This document shows, one piece after another, positions 1 through 9,262 of a stretch of 22,500 nt of DNA (within the stretch, counting starts at the first letter, position 1; each line of letters opens with the position of its first letter). The position numbers were made by a program, and so were the translations under genes. This DNA is from Glandiceps talaboti (Eukaryota > Hemichordata > Enteropneusta > Spengelidae). The notes beneath the pieces were generated by a model that did not search any database, was not told where the DNA came from, and worked only from the letters and a program-made list of their open reading frames with translations. Location of the stretch: contig NC_135557.1 in NCBI RefSeq assembly GCF_964340395.1, positions 11,073,546-11,096,045 on the forward strand, given 5' to 3'.

Positions 1-489
1 AATGATTCTAATTGAAATTGAAACAAGTTTGGGTTAACTATGCATATTTGTGTAAAGCGCATTAGAAATGTCGGTGCATTTAGAAGCAAGTCGAGTATTA
101 AAACATACATGACAATATTTTTGATTAATTTCATATATAGGGTTCATGAAATGTTGGCTTTAGAGAATGGATACACGTCATGAATTCCCTACCGAAATCC
201 TGAATTCATTATTTATTTATTAAAGTTATAACTGTAATATTAAATTTGATGTGTAGATTTTGTTACTGAAATGATGAGAACAAAAATACCATAAAGAAAA
301 CTTCTAGTGCAGAATGTTGTTGGTGTGCTCTTGAAAGGGTATTATAAGAAATAACGATGGCTCTAAGTTCATTTAATAGACACCAAAATTGTCTCAATAC
401 CACACAGCTTTTGTCTTAGCTGTAAGCATGCATAAACCATTAAGAAACTCGATATGTTACACTTTTTAAGATAGCACCTTCTTCTTTTC

Positions 490-578
490 TCAAACAAAGG
501 TTGGCAAGGGACTATATTAGTTTGGTCTAGTCAAACAAAGGTTGGCAAGGGACCATATTAGTTTGGTGTAGTCAAACA
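490..578. repeat. 41-bp tandem duplication inside copy A
   Basis: The stretch starting 'tcaaacaaaggttggcaagg' at 490 recurs at 531, and its first seven bases begin a third time at 572, giving about 2.2 units of 41 bp. The two units differ at only a few positions. Copy B has a single unit near 7914-7954, so the duplication happened in copy A after the copies separated. Confidence 0.85.
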
Positions 579-1085
579 GCTGCATGTCATCACCTTACTC
601 CAGTAAATATAGTCAGGATTTAAAATAAACCATGACAAACAATCGATAAGCAACATGGTTATTAGACAATATATAAATTCTACACCAAATTTGTTAACAA
701 TATCATTATAAACCTGTGACGTTTAAAAGAAACAATATTTTACATTCACCAGTTTTGATGTGACCATTCTCCATATCTAAACTCAAAGAAAATGGTTGTG
801 AAAAATGGAACGTACTAGAGCATTTTGGGGACACAATAATCTGTGAAGAAAATATATATTTGTTGTTTCTTCTGAATTTCTGTCTCGTCTGAAATGTCTT
901 ATTTTGTCTGCAAGTCTCTGTCAATATGTTCCTTTTTACCTACTTAGCTCGCAAGTTCTGTCTCTCCCTGTTTATCTGTCCACTCCACCCCCACCCCAAG
1001 ACCCCCTTGGCTGTCATTGTTTTCTGTCTCGTTCGCAAGTCTCCTCCCACAGTCCGTACATGTATATCAATTTCAGCTACTTGTC

Positions 1086-1251
1086 TCTGTATGTATGTAT
1101 GTATGTATGTATGTATGTATGTCTGCCTGCATGCATGCCTGTCTGTTTGTCGGTCCGTTCGTCTCCCTATCTGTGTTCCCGTCAATCCAAGTGTATGTAT
1201 GTATGTATGTATGTATGTATGTATGTATGTATGTATGTATGTATGTCTGCC

Positions 1252-1296
<45 letters not shown>

Positions 1297-1355
1297 GCCT
1301 GCCTGCCTGCCTGTCTGCCTGCCTGTCTGTCTGTCTGTCGGTCTGGTCGGCCGGC
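1086..1355. repeat. Compound (TATG)n / (TCTG)n microsatellite
   Basis: Two blocks of TATG units (1088-1121 and 1193-1247) are each followed by TCTG/CCTG units (to about 1347), all in 4-bp register. The three open frames across it are Val/Cys/Met/Tyr or Cys/Leu/Ser/Val repeats and are artefacts of the repeat. The flanks ('caatttcagctacttgt' on the left, 'atatcacatgataattttct' on the right) are the same as those of the TCTG array at 9025-9262 in copy B, so this is the same ancestral locus. Confidence 0.95.
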
Positions 1356-2315
1356 TTGCTGTCTTTATATCACATGATAATTTTCTTTGTTCCCATGAAC
1401 ACCCACGAATATTTTTGTTGACCTGATTACCTTCCCTTGTAATTGTTATTCCTAGTATTTGACAACAATGTTGTCAGTCGACCAAAGGTGCAGCATTGGG
1501 AGACGTGAACAACTAGAATACATGGTGTACCACATTGTTCGGCAAAACAATGGTTGGAATTGTTCCAAAACTACTTGGTCAACTAATCGATATTGTCCGA
1601 TCGCAGACAGGTACACTGTGATATAAACACACTTGAGAACATACTAAAATAGTTAATGATACACCAGTTCCAGGGATCAGACAACCCAGTTGAACAACAA
1701 GTCATCAAAAGTGCAATGTCATCGTGGAAAAAAGAGGACCATATATGGTATGGGCATGGATTAGTTCCTAGGCATACATGTGTTGATTTGCGTGCTTGTT
1801 TATCTATTTTTCAGTCCAGTTCAGTCCAGGGACAGACATAATTTAGAAGTGGTGCTAACATCACCACGTCGCATTACTATTAGTTTTCGAAATTAAGACA
1901 GCGGCGGCAATTTTGCTTAATTACTTGCGCAGAATAAACACGTTTTTTTTCAATTATAACATATATCCTATCGTAATATGCTCTTACTGGTCACAGTTGA
2001 AGTAAAAAGAAAACACGAAAACATGCAATATTAATGAAGCCATTCAAGTGATGTGCTATCCCGGCATGGGTAACATGTTACCACCCGGGCCTGTGAACAT
2101 ACCCTGGTCATTGCATGTGCAGGCAACTATACAGTGCATTTATTAGAGTGATAAGTTCTTCTTAGATATGTTATTTTCGCTTGGGTTTAAGCTACGGAGG
2201 TGAGGGCAATAATGGCCAGAGATATGTACAGAATACATTATGTGCATTTACATTTTCCCATTTCTGTCTCATAGTGGCGCCCTTTAATAGCTAACCGTTG
2301 GTGGATTTTATCAAA

Positions 2316-2453
2316 ATGCAAATTAGGGGAAATCCCCGTTATCGTTATCTACGTTGACATATACAAGGGTCACATTCCAACACACTTCAGTCTCCACTCA
2401 TCATTGCCAGCAAAGCACAACTCTACTGATAATGTCCACCACTAATAGTATGT
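2316..2453 (+). promoter_or_regulatory. Putative promoter and first exon, copy A
   Basis: The order of sites is: octamer ATGCAAAT (2316-2323), the kappa-B-type site GGGGAAATCCCC (2326-2337), TTATCT (a reverse GATA motif, 2345-2350), the TATA-like ATATAC (2359-2364), and an initiator TCAGTC (2387-2392) whose A lies 30 bases from the start of the TATA-like hexamer. A 43-base leader leads to ATG (2432), which reads Met-Ser-Thr-Thr-Asn plus one base, and then a GTATGT donor-like site (2448-2453). The 55 bases from GTTATC to CCACT are identical in copies A, B and C, while the surrounding sequence has drifted. Octamer sites bind POU-domain factors and kappa-B sites bind Rel factors; their use here is inference. 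Read through without splicing, the ATG gives only 32 codons. Confidence 0.4.
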
Positions 2454-2786
2454 ATAGTGTCCATTCTATTGGTACCACTCAGCTTTATTTAGCAACCCTC
2501 AAGTGTAGATCCCGGCAACTGGTCTTGCTATAAGACTACCGTGATAATATACACAATGACAGAATACATACATAGTTACACAATAAATAAGAATAAATTA
2601 CATATCGATAAATCCAACATTTTATAATTTACAAATTATCACCTTCTATTTTAAAAGGTCATCTTCTCAAAATCCGAAAGTTGCAATATTGTTGATATGC
2701 TGTTTTCCACACCATTATACTGCTACAAGTGAAAATTGATGTATCAATCTCTTTAAAAAAATTAATCATTTATTTTTTCTATTATT

Positions 2787-3017
2787 TATGTATGTATGTA
2801 TGTATGTATGTATGTATGTATGTATGTATGTATGTATGTATGTATGTATGTATGTATATGTGTGTATGTATGTATGTATGTATGTATGTATGTATGTATG
2901 TATGTATGTCTGTATGGATATATGCATGTATGTATGGATGGATGGATCTATTTATTTATTTATTTATTTTTTATTTATGTATTTATATATATATTTATTT
3001 ATTTATTTATTTATTTC
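2787..3017. repeat. Compound (TATG)n / (GGAT) / (TTTA)n microsatellite
   Basis: About 120 bp of TATG units (2787-2909) pass through TATG/GGAT variants (to 2947) into TTTA units (to 3017). By its flanks this is the same ancestral locus as 11096-11190 in copy B (pure TTTA) and 14139-14434 in copy C (TTTA/TTAA/TCTG/TTTG). The open frames across it are repeat artefacts. Confidence 0.95.
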
Positions 3018-3995
3018 AGTTCTTTCATTTACTTACTTAATTCATTGACTTAGTTATTTAGTTATTTGCACTTTCCATATTAGCGTAGCTTGTAGATATG
3101 ATCATTATTAAAATAAAAAAGTATATTATACATTGCTAGCAATATTCTTAATGTCTATGAGATTGGGAATGCAATTTATAATGAACGATTTGGAATAATG
3201 TATGTGTAATACACACTCACCTTGAAAGTGAAACATGGCAAACCTTTATTAAGTCGAATTCTACTTCTATTCTCGAATCATTTAATGAAGCAAAAAAGAT
3301 GAGATTATAACACTAGGTGTAAATTCCAACGTACAATATAACTGATAATTTATCTTAAAATTATTCTGTTAAATCCATTAATAAAACTGACGTGAACTCG
3401 TACTCACACGATAACGATGTTTTACTATACATTCGAGACATTTTATAATAATTGTCGCCAGAATGTCATTAGGATGGGGTGGTGGTTAATTTTACATTTT
3501 GTCAGTTTTTTAAGAACACTTCACTGAAGTACAGGTGCATGCAAAACTAAAAACAAATTCAGGGAAGTGGTGTTATTACTACTTGACGACACTTGGGTCT
3601 GTGATGGCTCACAATATTGCAGATTGGAGATTCGACAAATGGGCGTAAAACTTAACACTTGTGCGGTATGTGGCTCTCTAAACAACTACTGAAATAAAGA
3701 TTATTTACCGACTGTTTTGAAGGATCTCAGAACATAATTCAGTTGTAAAATTAATGTATTTATACACAAAAGGCGATTGATACAAAAATATGTTAATTTC
3801 ACCCACATTGCTTACGAGTATTCTCCGTCGAGTCCTTTGGAAAAGAAATGATTAAAAAAATAGAATACATTAATGAAGTGTACAAAAAATCAGCTATCCA
3901 ATGGTCATGCTGATACGTTGGACTTGAAGGGAAATATCATTAACAAATTCGTAACCGAAATGCCAATTTGTATTCGTTTTTTCCGATCAATTAAC

Positions 3996-4440
3996 TATTG
4001 TATTGTATTGTATTGTATTGTATTATATTGTATTGTATTGTATTGTATTGTATTGTATTGTATTGTATTGTATTGTATTGTATTGTATTGCATTGTATTG
4101 CATTGCATTGCATTTTATTGTATTGTATTGTTTTGTATTGTATTGTGTTGTGTTGTGTCGTGTCGCGTTGCTTGTGTTGTGTTGTGTTCTAGCTGTTGTG
4201 TTGTGTTGTGTTCTGTTGTTGTGTTGTGTTGTGTTGTGTTGTGTTGTGTTGTGTAGTGTTGCGTTGCGTTGCGTTGCGTTGCGTTGCGTTGTGTTGTGTT
4301 GTATTGTAGTGTATGTAGTGTGTTGCATTGCATTACATTGTATTGTACTGTACTGAGTTGCGTTGGAATGCGCTATATTGTATTGTATTGTATTGTATTG
4401 TATTGTATTGTAATGTATTGCTTTGCATTGCATTGTATGT
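3996..4440. repeat. TATTG pentanucleotide satellite with ordered variants
   Basis: About 445 bp of 5-bp units. The array starts as TATTG, passes through CATTG variants (4090-4115), becomes TGTTG from about 4146, CGTTG at about 4259-4290, and returns to TATTG near 4380-4430. The common variants differ from TATTG by transitions only (T to C at position 1, A to G at position 2), and register is mostly kept. The frames across it (Cys/Ile/Val/Leu/Tyr on plus, Asn/Thr/Gln/His/Tyr on minus) are repeat artefacts. There is no equivalent in copies B or C. Confidence 0.95.
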
Positions 4441-5026
4441 TGATGTATCAGCGCATGGAAATACTGATATATAATGAACGGTTTACTGACGTCACTGCTT
4501 TGTAGATATACATCCATACTGACAGCCTGTATTGGTCTGTTAGCTGGTAAGTTAGGGAGACGTTAGCCTGACGAAATAAGAGATGTGTAAGTAGTTAAAT
4601 AAATAAACTGAGAGTTTTACTATTACCAAGCTTCTAATATTCTACATTGAAAATTTTATAATTATTTACTGAGTGGGAATAGTTACGATCTCGATGTCTC
4701 CTAGGCTTTCTAGATGATATGTACAATGTGATATGTACACTATGCGTAATACTTTACGACAAAATGTAATACAAATTACAGGTATATGTACTAAATTTCA
4801 GGAAAAATATGCAATAAAATTGCCGAAAGTTGTTATAACAATGACATTAAGGAGGGTCTTTCCTTCCAGTCTAAATAAAAACATCCTAGAATGCAAAATC
4901 ATCTCGTCAAGCGATAGTAGATTCAACAAACATTAAATAGTATATCTATGAATATACTAATGAACAGCGATATTAAACAAGTTAGTAACGTTTCAATCAA
5001 CCTGTATATATACTTGCGTATGCACA
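4441..5026. other. Unique spacer, no gene seen
   Basis: AT-rich sequence without a convincing coding frame or repeat. A 67-codon open frame at 4733-4936 has no domain-like feature, no supporting splice or promoter context and no copy elsewhere in the window. A perfect CRE-type palindrome, TGACGTCA, lies at 4487-4494, but a single 8-mer in this much sequence is weak evidence for regulation. Confidence 0.6.
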
Positions 5027-5303
5027 ATGTATGTATGTATGTATGTATGTATGTATGTATGTATGTATGTATGTATGTATGCATGTATGTATGTATGTAT
5101 GTATGTATGTATGTATGTATGTATGTATGTATGTGTGTGTGTGTGTATGTGTGTGCGTGCGTGCGTGCATGCATGTATGTATGTATGTATGTATGTATGT
5201 ATGTATGTATGTATGTATGTATGTATGTATGTATCTATGCACGTGTGTATGTATGTATGTATCTATGCATGCATGTATGTATGTATGTATGTATGTATGT
5301 ATG

Positions 5304-5334
<31 letters not shown>

Positions 5335-5556
5335 TTAAGTATGTATGTATGTATGTATGTATGTATGTATGTATGTATGTATGTATGTATGTATGTATTT
5401 ATGTATGTATGTATGTATGTATGTAAATATGTGTGTATGTATGTATGTTTGTATGTATGTATGTATGTATGTATGTATGTATGTATGTATGTATGTATGT
5501 ATGTATGTATGTATGTATGTATGTATGTATGTATGTATGCATGTATGCATGCATCC
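5027..5556. repeat. 530-bp ATGT tetranucleotide array
   Basis: A near-continuous ATGT (minus strand ACAT) array, interrupted by a GTGT/GCGT/GCAT block at about 5131-5175 and by rare single-unit variants near 5233-5275, 5333-5340, 5398 and 5425-5450. Most interruptions keep the 4-bp register. It produces several overlapping pseudo-frames on both strands, none of which is a gene. It is much longer than the ATGT tracts at 1086, 2787 and 15821. Confidence 0.97.
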
Positions 5557-6325
5557 ATATTACTTAACAAAGAATACCAAGACAAAATATAAGTAGTATG
5601 ACATTTGTGAGATTTCAACATCAAGATAGAATGCGTACGCCTACGAGAGCATTATCATTATCATTATCGTGTAGTCGTATACTTAATAACATGTACAAAC
5701 ACATGACTTCGTTTTCTAAACAAGTCGATCGCTATCTTTACCATTTTTCCTGTATCAACCCAACCGAAAAACCTAACAATCAGTTCACACTAAATATGCT
5801 TCCGAACCGTGATATAAAATACGACATTTGATAGAAGAAAACCGACAACTTAACACGTATTTATATTTACGCCATACCGCCATTTTGATGTTAATTGTCT
5901 GATACACAGCGTCTGTTTTTTAATCACGTGACTGTGATGCCAAGCATGTCGAACCACATACAAGGAAGATAGAACACACTACATTCAATGAAGATATTTC
6001 TTCCTTGTCTGGAAACACATGTAAACACGGGCATCGTACACCACTCTAGTATAACTTTGTGATATCACAGATAAGAAAATTCCTTGTCTGTGGTGTTATG
6101 GCATAGAACGAAATACCACAAATTCTAGATCTAATAATCGGTAAAATGTGCAAAGACAGTTATTAAAATCATTCACACCAAGCAAAGGAAACCTAGAGCA
6201 CGCCAGAAATATAGACAAGGAAGATATTAGAAAACGATGTGACTTATTTATTAATTCCATGGGGATCAGTCAATCATTCAAATTGTGAGATCGAAAATGG
6301 TCTACCCCTTTAACCTCATGTATTC
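5557..6325. other. Unique spacer, no gene seen
   Basis: AT-rich unique sequence. The 77-codon frame at 5598-5831 shows no recognisable domain and is probably chance. No RNA gene, transposon end or duplicated segment was recognised. Confidence 0.5.
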
Positions 6326-6412
6326 ATGTGTGTCTGTGTGTGTGTGTGTGTGTGTGTCTGTGTCTGTGTGTGTGTGGGGGGGGGGGTAGGTAGGCAGGTA
6401 GGTAGGTAGGTT
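6326..6412. repeat. (GT)n - G run - (GGTA)n simple repeat
   Basis: GT units with TCTG interruptions (6326-6375), an uninterrupted G run of about 11 (6376-6386), then GGTA/GGCA units to 6412. The alternating GT part could adopt Z-form DNA and the G run could cause polymerase slippage, so the length called here may be unreliable. It lies about 100 bp upstream of the candidate acceptor at 6514. Confidence 0.9.
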
Positions 6413-6515
6413 AGTTGCTTGGTTAAAGTGTAGATATTTATGTCATTGTTTTATTTGACTTTGATTATTCAATAATTCTTTGTTACAGCATGTTCTTCTT
6501 AATTTGCTTTTTCAG

Positions 6516-6607
6516 ATGAATTCAACAATCTGAAACTTACCTGTAGTGACGAGATCCGCAAGGGTGATTTGGAGAAGATTACAGAGGCTTACCAGAGAGA
6601 GACCTAA
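6516..6607 (+). CDS. Candidate terminal exon of an unknown gene
   Basis: A pyrimidine-rich tract ('ttcttcttaatttgcttttt') ends in CAG at 6513-6515. From 6516 two bases complete a codon, and then 29 codons stay open (Glu-Phe-Asn-Asn-Leu through Gln-Arg-Glu-Thr) to two consecutive TAA stops at 6605-6610. The peptide is rich in charged residues, contains one Cys and looks helical. I do not recognise it, although 'RKGDLEKI' faintly recalls ankyrin-type helices. The incoming phase (one base carried from the previous exon) matches the donor after the ATG in copies A, B and C, so A at 2447 could join here. The frame is short enough to be open by chance, and a LINE remnant begins about 40 bp downstream. 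Confidence 0.3.
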
Positions 6608-6649
6608 TAACTGACAGAAACTTGTCGTATTTGACAGGCAAACTTCGAG

Positions 6650-7264
6650 AAATACATTGAGATGGGATACCCACATACACGCAATTTTGGTAAAGGCACA
6701 GCAACGTTTGTTTTTCTTGAGGCAACTTAAGAAATTTGGGTTAAGTCAACATATTCTCATTCGTTTTTACAGCGCAATCATTGAGAGTATTATTATATTT
6801 TCTATTACTGTCTGGTACGGTAATGCGACACAGAAGGATAGAATTAATCTTGAAAGAATAGCTAAGACCGCTTCAAGAATAATCGGGTGCGAGGTTCCAT
6901 CGGTTGATTCTGTTTATGCTGCTCGCCTTGTACGGAGATCCGACAAGATTATAAAGGATACAACGCACCCGGCGCATCACTTTTACGAACTCCTTCCCTC
7001 GGGGAAACGTTTTAGATCCTTTAAATGTAAGACAAACTGGTTTTTACACAGTTTCTTTCCAAAAGCAGTTCAAAACTGTCGCATTTGAATGTAGCGTTTT
7101 AAGATTGTATTTTTGTGTCGTAATACTGCATTTTTATCAGTCGTTTGTGATTTTATGGTGCTTTTGTGGTGTCTTATTCTGTATTTGAGTGTTTTTTAGC
7201 AACGCCAAGGGACATTCCTCTCGATTCTATCGATTGGCAATAAAGAATATTATTATTATTATTA
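6650..7264 (+). mobile_element. 5'-truncated L2-type LINE, C-terminal pol and 3' tail
   Basis: The open frame 6657-7088 (about 143 codons, TGA stop) matches the extreme C-terminal part of the pol protein of L2/CR1-clade LINEs, as I know it from animal genomes. Visible blocks are 'KAQQRLFFLRQLKKFGL', 'FYSAIIESI', 'WYGN', 'TASRIIG', 'IIKDTTHPAHHFYELLPSG' and 'SFFPKAV'. The endonuclease domain, the reverse-transcriptase catalytic FADD box and all upstream sequence are missing, as expected from 5' truncation on insertion. Pol proteins of this clade are usually around 1000 residues. Frame similarity fades upstream of Arg-Trp-Asp at about 6660, and an in-frame TGA lies at 6612. The 3' UTR ends with 'ggcaataaagaat' and an (ATT)n tail (7249-7264), the tail type of this clade. 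The remaining frame has no internal stop, so the copy is fairly young, but it cannot be active. Confidence 0.88.
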
Positions 7265-8046
7265 AATAAATCTTAATAAATTGGCGGACGAGCTACAACG
7301 TTAACCATGACAACAGACAATTTGATCTAAGGAAATACACGTGATTGGACATGTTAACAACTACATGGACGAGATTAATTAGCTTTACGCATTTGCTATT
7401 ATTAATGTTTCTATTTGAAATTGAAACAAGTTTTGGTAATCTATTCAAGATTTGTGTAAAGCGCATTAGAAATGTCGGTGCATTTAGTAGCAAGTCGATT
7501 ATTAAATATACATGACAATACTTTTGCTTAATTTCATATATAGGGTTCATGAAATATTGGCTGTAAAGAATGGATACACGTCATGAATTCCCTACCGAAA
7601 TCCTGAATTCATTATTTATCTATTAAAGCTATAACTGTAATTGTTATGTTTGATGTGGTGTTTTTGTTACTGATATGATGCCAAAAAATACCATAATGAA
7701 AAAGGCATTTGTTACTATTTGTGTATGTTATCTTCTAGTGCAGAATTCAGCTGGTGTGCTCTTGGAAGGGTATTATAAGAAATAACGATGGCTCTAAGTT
7801 CATTAAATAGACAGCAAATTTCTCACAGCTTTTGTATTAGATGTAAGCATGCAGAAACAATTAAGAAACAGGAAATGTTACGCTTTTTAAGATATCACTT
7901 CCCTCTTTTTCAAACAAAAGTTGGCAAAGGACCATATTAGTTTGGTCTAGTTAAACAGCTGCAGTTCATCACATTAGCCCAGTAGATAAAGTCCGGATTT
8001 CAAATAAACCAAGACAAACAAGCGATAATCAACATGGTTATTAGAC

Positions 8047-8606
8047 ATCATATTATAGCATTGCCAATTCCAGTGAATTTTGTGACGTCATCGCTGTACA
8101 TTATTACTGATAATGTACTCCATTATTGGGCATCGCGGCCCCGGAACGAGCATAACAATACAAACTTATTTGTTCTGTTTCTTCGTACGACTAGGTATTT
8201 TTTCGAAATGTATGTTGTTACTTATGATTGTCATTTCCACTGTTTAAAAATACAACGCATTCATGAAACAAGTCTGTCTTCACAGCAGTTCATTGAAGTG
8301 TATATGTGTGTGTACGTGTACGTACGTGTGTCGCTATGATTAGTATTCAGCTTCCGGGCCGAGCATGGCAGACGATGTTCAGCGCTGTGTATATTATACG
8401 TTGTTTTGCGTTTCTCGGTCTACAAATTCACTGGAATTGGCAAAACTATAAAATAATAACAATAATGTATGCCCTCCCAGTCCATAATGGACTCAAGCAA
8501 ACTTTGCACTCCATAATGGGCTCGGCTGTCGCCTCGATCGCCCATTATGTCGTTCAAAGTTTGCTTTCGTCCATTATGGGCTGGGAGGGCGTACATTATT
8601 GTTTAA
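8047..8606. mobile_element. Insertion private to copy B, possible transposon
   Basis: In copy A 'attagac' (664-670) runs directly into 'aatatat' and 'aaattctacacc'. In copy B about 560 bp separate the same two flanks. The insert is less AT-rich than its surroundings in places. It contains a CRE palindrome TGACGTCA (8083-8090), a 23-bp imperfect palindrome (8096-8118, arms GTACATTAT/ATAATGTAC) and the large hairpin at 8458-8603. I found no matching terminal inverted repeats or clear target duplication at the outer limits, so it may instead be ancestral sequence deleted from A. The overlapping 101- and 112-codon frames across it show no recognisable domain. Confidence 0.5.
8458..8603. mobile_element. 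146-bp foldback (MITE-like) hairpin element
   Basis: An almost complete inverted repeat centred near 8530. Left arm 8458-8525 and right arm 8536-8603 pair through 'aacaataatgta', 'gccctcccag', 'ccataatgg', 'aagcaaactttg' and 'ccataatgggc' with few mismatches. The loop region is GC-richer (around 'gcctcgatcgcc'). The internal motif CCATAATGGRC occurs four times, twice in each orientation. There is no coding capacity. Such structures are typical of non-autonomous foldback or MITE transposons, and if transcribed this would form a long hairpin RNA. The family is not recognised. Confidence 0.75.
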
Positions 8607-9024
8607 ATATATCAAATTCTACACCAAATTCGTTAAAAATATAATTATTAACCTGTGACCTTTAAAAGAAACAATTTTTCACATTCACCAGTTTTGATGT
8701 GACCATTCTCCATATCTAAACTCAAACAAAATGGTTGTGTGAAAAATGGGACGTACTAGAGCATTTTGACGAAACAATAATCTGTGCAGAAAATATATAT
8801 TTGTTGTTTCTTCTGAATTTCTGTCTCGTCTGAAATGTCTTCTTTTGTCTGCAGATCTCTGTCAATATGTTTTTTTTTACCTACAATGCTCGCAAGTTCT
8901 GTCTCTCCCTGTTTGTCTTTCCACCCCACCCCCTCCCCAAGACCTCTTTGGCTGTCACTGTTTTCTGGCTCCTTCGCAAGTCTCCTCCCCACTCAATACA
9001 TGTATAACAATTTCAGCTACTTGT

Positions 9025-9059
9025 GTCTGTATGTTTGTCTGTCTGTCTGGCTGGCTGTA

Positions 9060-9120
<61 letters not shown>

Positions 9121-9183
9121 GCCTGCCTGTTTGTCCGTCCGTTCATTTCCCTAACTGTCTCCCCGTCCATCCGAGTGTATATA

Positions 9184-9232
<49 letters not shown>

Positions 9233-9262
9233 GACTGGTTTGCTGGCTGGCTGGCTGTCTAA
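9025..9262. repeat. (TCTG)n microsatellite, copy B
   Basis: Two blocks of TCTG units (9036-9120 and 9184-9232), separated by a divergent segment containing 'ccgtccgttcattt', with flanking TGGC/TGCC variants. Flanks match 1086-1355 in copy A, which carries TATG blocks as well. The frames across it (Cys/Leu/Ser/Val on plus, Asp/Arg/Gln/Thr on minus) are repeat artefacts. Confidence 0.95.

Larger units (their letters stand above)
1..3890 (+). repeat. Duplicated unit, copy A
   Basis: Positions 1-3890 align in the same orientation with 7404-11630 (copy B), and the right half also aligns with 13195-15345 (copy C). Position 1 pairs with 7404. Landmarks shared with B include the 'gtgtaaagcgcattagaaa' stretch near 51, the region near 1440-1620, the block at 2326-2400, and the region near 3225-3320. 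The last part (3600-3840), ending in 'attctccgtcgag', matches only C (15297-15315). By eye the copies differ at roughly 10-15 percent of positions with many small indels, so they are old. A has a private 41-bp tandem duplication (490-578) and lacks about 25 bases of leader present in B and C. The left boundary lies outside the window. The unit may be a segmental duplication of a gene's 5' region or a large non-autonomous repeat. Confidence 0.85.

Noticed and set aside
904-1426. Long overlapping open frames rich in Cys, Val, Met, Leu and Ser
   Set aside because: They are the TATG/TCTG microsatellite translated; a 4-bp motif without stop codons stays open in several frames at once. The same applies to frames at 2729-3053, 4923-5596, 8835-9350, 15732-16017, 17436-17755 and 21056-21291.
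1656-1841. 61-codon frame that begins with a stretch conserved in copy B near 9544
   Set aside because: Of the differences between the two copies over the first about 30 codons, nearly all change the amino acid and B soon diverges and stops. Conservation reflects duplication, not coding constraint.
3873-4517. Frames of 64-164 codons with Cys/Ile/Val/Leu/Tyr or Asn/Thr/Gln/His repeats
   Set aside because: They are the TATTG pentanucleotide array read on both strands. The repeated residues follow directly from the unit and no non-repeat domain is attached.
4733-4936. 67-codon frame
   Set aside because: Ordinary composition but no recognised family, no conserved copy and no promoter or splice context; frames of this length are expected by chance.
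5027-5556. CRISPR-like or telomere-like array
   Set aside because: The repeat is a pure 4-bp unit without spacers, in an animal-type genome; the motif is not a known telomere repeat.
7293-7550. 85-codon minus-strand frame at the start of copy B
   Set aside because: The homologous stretch in copy A has indels and substitutions that do not preserve the frame.
8034-8644. Two overlapping frames of 101 and 112 codons
   Set aside because: They lie in the copy-B-specific insertion and run through the palindromic hairpin; no domain, splice or start context supports them.
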